DNA of 28,952 nucleotides, taken from IMG/VR virus record IMGVR_UViG_3300021473_000073, positions 1 to 28,952 of that record. One strand, 5' to 3'. A model generated the notes under the pieces. It was not told where the DNA came from, made no database searches, and saw only the letters and a program-made list of their open reading frames with translations. This stretch comes from a virus. Shown piece by piece: positions 20,043-27,628 of this stretch; position 1 is the first letter of the stretch, and each line of letters starts with the position of its first letter. Position numbers and translations under genes: made by a program.

Positions 20043-23000
20043 TGCGTAGAGTACAGTGGACATCTCCTATTGAATACGCTTTTACAGATGTCTATCTGCA
20101 TTTACGCCCATATACAGTCGAAGCCGTATTTAAGTGGATGCTGCCTAGTTTACTAGGAAACTATGTATACGTGTTTGAATATGATGAGTCTGTAACTGGA
20201 GAAATAGCAGAACAAGATATAGTTACAGTAACCCAGCGGATTACTCCACTACCAGTTGAAGCCCCTGTGGACATACCAGCCCTTGTTGCAGCTCACTTAG
20301 AGTCGATTAAGCCAGTTCCTGTTCCTGTTGTTGTAATGGAAGCCAAGCAGGAAACAGATCCGGTATTCACTGAATGGCTAGAAGCCACACCTAAACTATC
20401 CACGTTCGAGAATGATACACAGTTCATAACCACAACTCCAGAAGAGACTGATCCACTCTTCAATGCCTGGCTAGCTACACCACCTCCAGTGTCCACTTTT
20501 GTAAACGACGTTCCTTACCTCGCGCATGAAGAAGATCCAGTATTCAAGGCATGGCTAAAGAAACGGCCTAACTTATCTAACTTCACTAACGACCTGCGCT
20601 TCATGGTAGATGATGGCAGTGGAGGGGGCGGTGGGGGTTTATTGGTAGAGACAGATCCTATCTTCACAGCTTCTCCTTCATTCACCATAACTAATGCAGA
20701 TATAGCAAATTGGAATAGCGGAGGTCCTGAGACAGACCCATTATTTACTGCCTGGTTATCTGGTCCACCCCTTATATCTACCTTTACTAATGACGTGCCT
20801 TATCTAACAACGTGGGGACCTGAGTTAGATCCAGTATTTGCGGCTTGGCTACTTACAGTAAATCCCGCAAACTGGAACACTGCGTATGGGTGGGGGAACC
20901 ATGCTAATGCAGGCTACCTCACTTCAGTAACACCACACCCACTTCTTAATACTACACATAGTGATACAGTTCCAGGAGCAGTAGTAAAAGGAGATATAAT
21001 AGTAGCTAACGCTACTCCTGATTGGGAAAGACTTCCTGCAAACGCCACAGCAACGAATAAGTATCTGCGGTCAGTAAGTAATGGTGTGCCGAGTTGGGAA
21101 GCAGAAGCAGATCCAGTATTCTCTGCTTGGTTAATAGTCACGCCTCCTTTATACACCTTATCGGGTGCATTTCTTTTAGACCAAACAACGCCTCAAACTG
21201 TTATAAATGGACAACCTATATTCAATTTGGGTTTAAGAAGCAATAAAGGCTTGTCATCATATGATACAGCGGTAATAACTGGAAGCGTAACTAATGCAAG
21301 TAATTATTTTGAGTCAAATGTCAGTGCAACTGGCAATGGTATCGCTATTGGAAATTATGTCGCAGTGGTTGATTCAACACTTGATACTTATTCAGTTTAT
21401 TCTGTTTACGGAAGTTATTACCAAGCAACCACAGCAATTCCTACTGGGAAAGTATTAACTGCTCTTACAGGATTACAGACAATCGCTACAAATCTTGGTG
21501 CAGGAACAGTTACTACTCTTGTAGGAAATAATGGAGCTGCCTACAACAGCGGGACAGGAGTGGTTACTTATGCATCAGGATTAAAAGTTTCTGTCATAAA
21601 TAATGGTGGCGGTTCAATAACGACTGCTTATGGGCTTTATATCGCAGGAGTTCAAGGAACGGACGCATACGGAATATATCAACTTACAAATGTTAAAAAT
21701 CTATTATATGGAGAATTAACTTTAACTAACGGTGCGATACTTTCAAATCTTACTGCTTCAAAAATTGTATTTACTAGTGCAACCAAACAACTAACTTCAA
21801 CAGGGATTGGAACGTCATCACAGTTTATTAAGGGTGACGGTACGCTTGATAGTTCAACATATCTCACGTCAGTTACAGCGCATGATGTACTATCGGCAAC
21901 ACATGGGGATACACTACCAGCAGCTGTAACTCAAGGAGCATTAGTTGTAGGAAATGCTACTCCTAAGTGGTCTTCTCTAGTAGCAAACGCAACAGCAACT
22001 AATAAGTATCTACGATCTGTAAGCGGCGGTATTCCTAGCTGGGAGACAGTACCAGGCACTGTATCTTTCGGCACTACTACGAAAATTCCCTACATGAACG
22101 CAGGGGGGACGGATTTTCTGTATGGGGCAGGGCTTACTTATGACGGAACTACACTCACTTCAGGCCCTCATACATTAAATGGATTAATTACTTCAAATTT
22201 AGTTAGCTCCATTCCTGCGTATTCAGATGTAAGAACAATAACAACAGCCGCAGGTGGTAACATATTCAAAAGTTTTCCAACATTAACGGGTTCTCTCACT
22301 TCTTCATCACACACGACATTATTCGGAGCCGATATTGGGTTTCAAGACCAGAGAACATTGGTAGGTTCTGGAACGTTCTCTGCTGTTGAAGCGGGAGGTT
22401 ATGGTGCGAGAATCAGCGTCAGTAGAAATAACTTATTTACAGGGACACTGACGGCGTATGTTCTCAATGGGTTCTTATCAAACTTCGGTGATACAGGAGT
22501 TTATAACGTGCCAGGTTCTTCCGTAACGAAGAACTCAACATGGACATACAAAGCCGCAGGGAATCAAGGGAGTTGCAACCCCACTATAGATTTAGGAAAC
22601 GCCGCAAGAACTGCAAAGTATACCTTCTATGCCAATGACATATCGTTTGGATTCAATCCAACTGTCGCAAATTGCACATTCACATTATCCGCATACGGAC
22701 AAAGAATAGTTTTCACAGGTTCAACTGCTGGAACTTCTACGGGCTGGGGTTCTTATCTTGATATTTCGGGCTTCGATAACAACTGGGGATATTATAATAA
22801 TTCAGCCGCCGCTCATAATTTGCTCGGTCTTGATAACGTAAAGACATATTTTGGTACTGGTGTAGATGCCTCCATCACCTATGACGGAACGAATATGGTC
22901 TTCAACAGTCGTGAAGTCGGGACTGGAGATTTTGTATTTTCGGGTGGCAACGTCGGCATCGGGACGACGAGTCCGAGCGAGGCGTTACACGTTGTTGGCA

Positions 23001-23848
23001 ATGCGTTTGTGAGTGGTGGGATAAGCTCTGGTGTGGATGGTGGGAATACTCCACTCTACATCCGCAAAGACCAAAATGCTGGTACAGTAGGGTATATTGT
23101 TAATAATACGGCTGGAGCAAATGCCAGCGCACAGATGATTGTTTCATCCGATACTGCTGGCGGGTTTTTTGGGGCTTTCGGTTCATCCTTTACACCCACG
23201 CCAATCTATACTGATAAGTTTGTTGTTGGTCTAAATTCAGATGCTACATCTCTTGTGTTAGGGGCAATCGGAGCAGCCCAGTATATTCAAATGTTTACGG
23301 GAGGAACAGCAACAACAAATGAGAGGATAAGAATTGATAGTGCTGGCAATGTTGGCATCGGGACTGACACCCCAGGCGAGAAACTAGAAGTAAACGGAAA
23401 CATCCAACTCACAGCAGACAATAACATTCTCAAGTTTGGGACGGGGGAGGATGCACATATCTACTACGATGCAACAAATCTTGTCATCGATCCGAAGGTA
23501 GTAGGCACTGGGTATCTTTCAGTATTGGGCGATATATCAGTTGTAAAGTCAACTATTAGTGGTTCTCAAGTTGTAGCTTATAGAGCGATAACAGCATTAC
23601 GAACACTAGATGCCACAGATTATTTTATAGACTGTAATGCGAATACTTTTGTAGTAACACTACCAACAGCAGTAAGTATCACAGGTAGAGTTTATATCAT
23701 TAAAAATACTGGAACAGGAATCATAACTGTTGATACCACATCATCACAAACTATTGATGGCTATTCAATAATGACTTTATCAGCAACAAATGCAGTCATT
23801 ACTGTAATTAGTAATGGGGCAAATTGGTTAGTATTAAGTAGTTCATAA
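20042..23848 (+). CDS. Large repeat-rich fibre protein (1268 residues)
   Basis: The N-terminal ~100 residues look like a virion-attachment part. Then seven variants of an E-x-DP-[VIL]-F-x-AWL unit start at about 104, 135, 163, 203, 230, 261 and 355, several followed by 'STF-ND-PYL'; a glycine run lies at 194-199. YGWGNHANAGYLTSV at 282-296 leads into a ~60-residue module (296-353) that is repeated near 615-675 (both contain VANATATNKYLRSVS or the near-identical form). The C-terminal third has NVGIGTTSPSEALHV and NVGIGTDTPGEKLEV repeats with YDGTN/YDATN units, and an end domain with TIDGYSIMTLSATN. These are features of trimeric phage fibres and adhesins. It starts in a TAATG junction with the scaffold-like gene. 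Function: probably receptor binding or capsid/tail fibre. Confidence 0.8.
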   Translation: MRRVQWTSPIEYAFTDVYLHLRPYTVEAVFKWMLPSLLGNYVYVFEYDESVTGEIAEQDIVTVTQRITPLPVEAPVDIPALVAAHLESIKPVPVPVVVMEAKQETDPVFTEWLEATPKLSTFENDTQFITTTPEETDPLFNAWLATPPPVSTFVNDVPYLAHEEDPVFKAWLKKRPNLSNFTNDLRFMVDDGSGGGGGGLLVETDPIFTASPSFTITNADIANWNSGGPETDPLFTAWLSGPPLISTFTNDVPYLTTWGPELDPVFAAWLLTVNPANWNTAYGWGNHANAGYLTSVTPHPLLNTTHSDTVPGAVVKGDIIVANATPDWERLPANATATNKYLRSVSNGVPSWEAEADPVFSAWLIVTPPLYTLSGAFLLDQTTPQTVINGQPIFNLGLRSNKGLSSYDTAVITGSVTNASNYFESNVSATGNGIAIGNYVAVVDSTLDTYSVYSVYGSYYQATTAIPTGKVLTALTGLQTIATNLGAGTVTTLVGNNGAAYNSGTGVVTYASGLKVSVINNGGGSITTAYGLYIAGVQGTDAYGIYQLTNVKNLLYGELTLTNGAILSNLTASKIVFTSATKQLTSTGIGTSSQFIKGDGTLDSSTYLTSVTAHDVLSATHGDTLPAAVTQGALVVGNATPKWSSLVANATATNKYLRSVSGGIPSWETVPGTVSFGTTTKIPYMNAGGTDFLYGAGLTYDGTTLTSGPHTLNGLITSNLVSSIPAYSDVRTITTAAGGNIFKSFPTLTGSLTSSSHTTLFGADIGFQDQRTLVGSGTFSAVEAGGYGARISVSRNNLFTGTLTAYVLNGFLSNFGDTGVYNVPGSSVTKNSTWTYKAAGNQGSCNPTIDLGNAARTAKYTFYANDISFGFNPTVANCTFTLSAYGQRIVFTGSTAGTSTGWGSYLDISGFDNNWGYYNNSAAAHNLLGLDNVKTYFGTGVDASITYDGTNMVFNSREVGTGDFVFSGGNVGIGTTSPSEALHVVGNAFVSGGISSGVDGGNTPLYIRKDQNAGTVGYIVNNTAGANASAQMIVSSDTAGGFFGAFGSSFTPTPIYTDKFVVGLNSDATSLVLGAIGAAQYIQMFTGGTATTNERIRIDSAGNVGIGTDTPGEKLEVNGNIQLTADNNILKFGTGEDAHIYYDATNLVIDPKVVGTGYLSVLGDISVVKSTISGSQVVAYRAITALRTLDATDYFIDCNANTFVVTLPTAVSITGRVYIIKNTGTGIITVDTTSSQTIDGYSIMTLSATNAVITVISNGANWLVLSSS

Positions 23849-23852
23849 ATTT

Positions 23853-24626
23853 ATGTCAAATTACATTCAAATACCACACGCAAGTTTATCGAGTGCAACA
23901 ACACAAACTGTGATTTCTACAGCAGTTGCTTATCCTGTTTTATTTGAAGACGATGATGATGTTGTAGCAATAAGCAGGAGAGAAACAACAGTATCAATAA
24001 ACTCTGCTTCGCCTTGTACTATTACCTGTGTTGCACCAGCGGCGACTATTTTATTAGCAGGAACTCCGATTCAATTTTCTGTTTTATCAGACACAACAAA
24101 AGGTTTATCCTTAGCTACAACCTACTACATAACCAACATCGCAGTCGGTGCGGCTTCATTCCAACTATCATCTACAATAGCTCTGGCAAGAGCAGGGACA
24201 GCGGATAAGAATACCACAGGTGCGATTACTGGGACTTATCGCTGTATAAGTAGAATGTATTTTAATGAGACAGGGGATTATGAAGTGATTGTTTCGGCTC
24301 TAATTGATAGCACAGGAATAACAGGATTTACCACTCAACAAATGGACTTGTGGTTTATAAAAGGTAACTCAACGAGTGATAAAGTAGGAACTAATATACC
24401 TAAATCAGACACTCAGTTATCTTTTGCACTTGCATTATCGAGTCAAGTTTTATCGATATCTTTAATTTTAGACATAGAGAAGAATGACTTTATCAGAATA
24501 GATTACAGGGGTAGTGATACAAGATTAAGATTGGTAGCATTACCAGCAGTTACATCAAGTGGTTCAACTCCAGCTATACCAGCTTGTCCAAGCATCATTA
24601 TTACCTGTAAAAAAGTATGCCGTTAA
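23853..24626 (+). CDS. Virion appendage-like beta protein with an Ig-like insert (257 residues)
   Basis: It begins MSNYIQIPHASLSSATTQTV. Residues ~47-125 look like an inserted Ig-like module (TVSINSASPCTITC, GTPIQFSVLSDTT, TTYYITNIAVGAASFQLSST) known from phage structural proteins. The flanks join into a jelly-roll-like part with TGDYEVIVSALIDS near 140-155, LWFIKGNS and a final NDFIRIDYRGSDTRLRLVAL near 215-235, similar to C1q/TNF-like head domains. The tail is PACPSIIITCKKVCR. It starts 4 bases after the fibre gene with no clear ribosome site. It is likely a fibre tip, fibre partner or decoration protein. Confidence 0.6.
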   Translation: MSNYIQIPHASLSSATTQTVISTAVAYPVLFEDDDDVVAISRRETTVSINSASPCTITCVAPAATILLAGTPIQFSVLSDTTKGLSLATTYYITNIAVGAASFQLSSTIALARAGTADKNTTGAITGTYRCISRMYFNETGDYEVIVSALIDSTGITGFTTQQMDLWFIKGNSTSDKVGTNIPKSDTQLSFALALSSQVLSISLILDIEKNDFIRIDYRGSDTRLRLVALPAVTSSGSTPAIPACPSIIITCKKVCR

Positions 24627-24637
24627 AGGAGAGGAAC

Positions 24638-24940
24638 ATGTCAACAAAAGAAATCATCGCAGTAGCAGAAAACAACGTAGAGGTTAAGGAATACATCATA
24701 GACAAAGCCACCGACAAGAAGCACTATATTGGTGAGACTAAGTCTTACGGCGAATTACGACTAAGTGAAGAAACCGTGGCGCTACAAAAGCAGTTGGATT
24801 ACTGGAAGGCACTCGACGTTAAGAAATACAAAGAAGAGCAAATAGCAAAACTCACGGCACAGCTTACAGAGCTTGAGCCGATTAGAGTTGAGATGGATAA
24901 GGTAAAAACAAAACCAGGAGAGGAAACAGAAGATGCTTGA
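24638..24940 (+). CDS. Small coiled-coil protein (100 residues)
   Basis: ATG 24638 is chosen because AAAGGAGAGG lies 3-12 bases upstream; an earlier ATG at 24617 sits inside the previous gene. The product begins MSTKEIIAVAENNVEVKEYI. The first half is mixed (KHYIGETKSYGELRLS), the second a long charged coiled coil (LQKQLDYWKALDVKKYKEEQ and on) with an acidic tail GEETEDA. No family is recognised. It overlaps the next gene by 8 bases. Placed just before the capsid gene, it may be an assembly helper. Confidence 0.65.
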   Translation: MSTKEIIAVAENNVEVKEYIIDKATDKKHYIGETKSYGELRLSEETVALQKQLDYWKALDVKKYKEEQIAKLTAQLTELEPIRVEMDKVKTKPGEETEDA

Positions 24941-25082
24941 GAAATTATATGCGCAATTCGGTCAGTTAGTATTACAGATGGAAATGATACAGAATCAAGT
25001 GAACCAAGTTAAGCAGCAAATTGGTCTTGAAATGCAGAAGCAGATACAGGCTGCTGCACCGCAAGATCCACCCCAAGAATAA
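24933..25082 (+). CDS. Very small coiled-coil protein (49 residues)
   Basis: ATG 24933 lies within the end of the previous gene, with AGGAGAGGA upstream. The product begins MLEKLYAQFGQLVLQMEMIQ, continues as one amphipathic helix rich in Gln, and ends AAAPQDPPQE. Similar short helix-only proteins are common next to capsid genes. The coupling to the gene before it and the helix-only sequence are seen; the function is not known. Confidence 0.6.
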   Translation: MLEKLYAQFGQLVLQMEMIQNQVNQVKQQIGLEMQKQIQAAAPQDPPQE

Positions 25083-25286
25083 TCTATTGCTTAAAGGCCC
25101 TATCCCGTTCATACTGGAACTACGAGGTATCCGGGCGACACAGGATAGGGTAATCGAGCAAAACCCCAAGTTAGGCTCCACAGGCTATCATACGACGGCA
25201 ACGATATAGCTGCTTGTGCAACGGTTAAGCGCGTACATCCTTACTCAGGGTGAACGTAATTAGTATGCATAAGTAAGGCTAACATC
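25083..25286 (+). promoter_or_regulatory. Structured leader before the capsid gene
   Basis: This 204-base gap has no gene. CCCTATCC (25098-25105) pairs with GGATAGGG (25143-25150). CCTTACT (25239-25245) pairs with AGTAAGG (25272-25278), and the latter covers the ribosome-site-like TAAGG 8 bases before the capsid ATG at 25287, so folding could hide it. A promoter probably lies here too, but no convincing pair of boxes was found. No tRNA or known ribozyme core was recognised. Confidence 0.5.
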
Positions 25287-27215
25287 ATGTCAGATTGTAT
25301 GTCTCCCGAGAAGGTCAATGAGGGCTTTTTAGTAGCGCCCCCACTAATCGACCAGCAAATCAAAGATTTATCAATTAAGCATCCTAACTGGATGGGAAGT
25401 CTATTCGACATCGGAACCTTTCAAACAGGCGCCGGTGGAGTAATGGAAGAGATTATCTATCGTTCCTCTTTACCGCAGATTGAGCGCGGATTAGATAAGT
25501 GGACTAAGGTAGGTAGTATGGCAGGTTGCGACCCTTGTGGCGCACCTAGTTGTGCCTACAACTGGACTACTTTTGGCGGGCATGGGTTCGACCGAAAGCT
25601 AATCGAGTTGATGAAACGTGAGTTTCGCACTCCTGCTTATTGTGTTCACGAGATTCAGTCTACTTTCATTTTTAAGAAAGTAATGGCTAAAGTCATTGAG
25701 AACATCTACAAACAGACTGATTTTTTCAAAGAATTTAGTGTCGGACAGAATCTACTTACTGGCTTTGCCAAGAAGTTCTTGATTGATTCTGGCGGTATTC
25801 ACCCAAACACCAACAATCCGTATGTATATCGTCCGGCTGGGACTGCTAGATTATCCATACTTACGATGGGTATTTTAGAAGAGTTCTATGAACAGCTTCG
25901 CAGATTGCCGGATTGTATTCCTTACGACGTAATTGATAGTTCACCTATCTACGCTCTTGAGGCAGGGCATCAGGTATTGGCTGGTTTGTATCGTAATGAT
26001 CCGCAGCTTCGACGGGATGTTCACTTCTCTAGCTATGCAACTTCGATGCTTGAGAAGTACAACTTCATCAGTTCAATTCGTGGAATGTATATTCCTGCTC
26101 CGATTCTCTATCCACGTAGATTCAATCTTAGCGCAGTAACTGGTGAGCCTATTGAAGTGCTGCCGTTCATGAACGATGTTCCCGCTGAAGTTGGTACTTA
26201 CACTTATGTAAATCCAGGTTATGCAGCGGCAACCCATGAAGAGGTAACGATTCATGGTATGTATCCATTCACCATTCTTACTCAAGCAACTGAGACTACG
26301 CTTGGTGGCGGGACATCCTTTGGGCCAGAGCCAACATTCATGGAGTCATGGTCATGGCATAACCCGGAGACTCAGTGCGATCCGTTTAAGCGTGAAGGAT
26401 TCTTTGCAACTGCTGCTAAAATGGCTGTAGCGCCACAGCATAGTGAAGGAATCTTTGCCTTCTTGGTAGAACGTCCCAGAGCAAGCCAGGTAGCTATGTT
26501 TAATCCAGAGCCTACTTGCCCACCTGAGACAGTTACTTGTAACAATAACATCCCAGCGGTGGAGTGCCCGTGTCCAGTGGTTCTTAGCATCAGTGCAAAT
26601 CCATTTGTTCAGAATAACTACACGTTAGTGTTTGCTACCGCAGTAAGCACCTACGTAGGACAGTCACTACAGCTTGTATATCGCAACGGTGCGATTGTAT
26701 CTGGGGTAGTAACGGCCTACACAACTGATGGTAAGACTATTGCTCTTACTATTAGTGGTGGACTTGATGCAGGGACGTGTGCAGACATTATCAGCCTCCA
26801 GTGCGTAGCTCCAGTTGGTGCTTGCTCCTCGAAGGTTGTAATGGCTAGCGACTGCAGAAGTGGTGAGACTGATACTGTTGACCTCCTCTTAGAGCAAGCT
26901 CTAATTGCGCAGACAGCAGGGGATGACCTCACCGCTTACTTCGGTAACTGCACAACGGCAGTGCTCGATATCGTTAGTGTAGATGCTGAGAACCTAGTGT
27001 GGACAGTTCGCTACGCAACTGGCAATGGCCCGAGTGATGCACCTACTGGTGGCGGTGTAACTAAACTATCAGCAGATATGCTCTGCGATAGAGGCGGCAT
27101 CATCAAGGTCTGTGTAACCCAGGCAATCTATGGATGTCCCGCTTGCGAGCCGTCTATGACTGAATGCCCAGGGATTACAGACTACGATTACTCAGATGAT
27201 CGTTCACCTCAATAA
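25287..27215 (+). CDS. Probable major capsid protein with cysteine-rich C-terminal extension
   Basis: A 642-residue protein. The core (1-400) has HPNWMGSLFDIGTFQTGAGG at 32-51, CDPCGAPSCAYNW at 81-93, the segment YRPAGTARLSILTMGILEEF at 181-200, RDVHFSSYATSMLEKYN at 243-259, then VLPFMNDVPAEVGTY at 291-305 and FMESWSWHNPETQCDPFKRE at 351-370. These features, including the late W-rich loop before a KREGFFATAAKMAV helix, fit large phage capsid proteins of the environmental podovirus-like type. Residues ~401-642 form an extra beta-rich domain with about 14 cysteines (VTCNN, ECPCP, YGCPACEP). The own leader, the terminator behind it and the position after the scaffold region support a highly expressed capsid gene. 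Confidence is moderate. Confidence 0.68.
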   Translation: MSDCMSPEKVNEGFLVAPPLIDQQIKDLSIKHPNWMGSLFDIGTFQTGAGGVMEEIIYRSSLPQIERGLDKWTKVGSMAGCDPCGAPSCAYNWTTFGGHGFDRKLIELMKREFRTPAYCVHEIQSTFIFKKVMAKVIENIYKQTDFFKEFSVGQNLLTGFAKKFLIDSGGIHPNTNNPYVYRPAGTARLSILTMGILEEFYEQLRRLPDCIPYDVIDSSPIYALEAGHQVLAGLYRNDPQLRRDVHFSSYATSMLEKYNFISSIRGMYIPAPILYPRRFNLSAVTGEPIEVLPFMNDVPAEVGTYTYVNPGYAAATHEEVTIHGMYPFTILTQATETTLGGGTSFGPEPTFMESWSWHNPETQCDPFKREGFFATAAKMAVAPQHSEGIFAFLVERPRASQVAMFNPEPTCPPETVTCNNNIPAVECPCPVVLSISANPFVQNNYTLVFATAVSTYVGQSLQLVYRNGAIVSGVVTAYTTDGKTIALTISGGLDAGTCADIISLQCVAPVGACSSKVVMASDCRSGETDTVDLLLEQALIAQTAGDDLTAYFGNCTTAVLDIVSVDAENLVWTVRYATGNGPSDAPTGGGVTKLSADMLCDRGGIIKVCVTQAIYGCPACEPSMTECPGITDYDYSDDRSPQ

Positions 27216-27228
27216 CGCGCAAAACAAA

Positions 27229-27258
27229 GGGGTTACTATGAAGTAACCCCTCTTCTCT
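27229..27258 (+). terminator. Terminator-like hairpin after the capsid gene
   Basis: GGGGTTACT (27229-27237), loop ATGA, then AGTAACCCC (27242-27250) form a perfect 9-bp stem, followed by TCTTCTCT. The T run is interrupted, so termination may be partial. The CCCC arm could also pair with GGGG at 27261-27264, part of the next ribosome site. Confidence 0.6.
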
Positions 27259-27268
27259 AAGGGGAAGA

Positions 27269-27628
27269 ATGACGACAAGAATTGTGGAATGGAGTTCAGG
27301 AGACAAACTTGCCTGTTCCGCATGTTTACCGGCGGATGTATATTTATGCGTCCGTTCTGGACTCGTTCCACCTCTTATCTTACTTTTCACGACGCATAGT
27401 AAACCGATGCATACAATAGATGCCTCGGTAACTGCAGTTACTAAAAATAACTGTAACTGTGAAACTCCGTATACATATACTATAGAGTATGATGCAGATC
27501 AGTTAGTAGGTAGTGTAGAGTTAATCTCGTCCGATATAAGTGGAGTAGTATGTAAAGGATGTTTAACATCAGTTATAGAGGATACGATTTTTAGAGTATT
27601 GGAGTATTTGTTTAGTAAAGTACAATAA
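27269..27628 (+). CDS. Small cysteine-containing protein (119 residues), paralogue of the next gene's N-terminus
   Basis: ATG 27269 has AAGGGG about 4 bases upstream. The product begins MTTRIVEWSSGDKLACSACL and contains CNCETPYTYTIEYDADQL at about 63-80 and SSDISGVVCKGC near 87-98, then a helical end. The next gene begins MSTKLVRYTS and has QYLYTIQYDDTYL and TSDITGIVCDD at the same places, so the two are related. No family is recognised. Both are likely beta-rich virion parts, for instance a stand-alone cap or adaptor and the same module fused to a fibre. It is the first gene after the capsid terminator and joins the next gene in a TAATG overlap. Confidence 0.65.
   Translation: MTTRIVEWSSGDKLACSACLPADVYLCVRSGLVPPLILLFTTHSKPMHTIDASVTAVTKNNCNCETPYTYTIEYDADQLVGSVELISSDISGVVCKGCLTSVIEDTIFRVLEYLFSKVQ

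Noticed and set aside
20042-23848. Diversity-generating retroelement target
   Set aside because: No reverse transcriptase, template repeat or adenine-biased variation is visible in the window.
25083-25286. tRNA or known self-cleaving ribozyme in the capsid leader
   Set aside because: No cloverleaf, T-arm consensus or hammerhead core could be matched; only isolated stems are seen.
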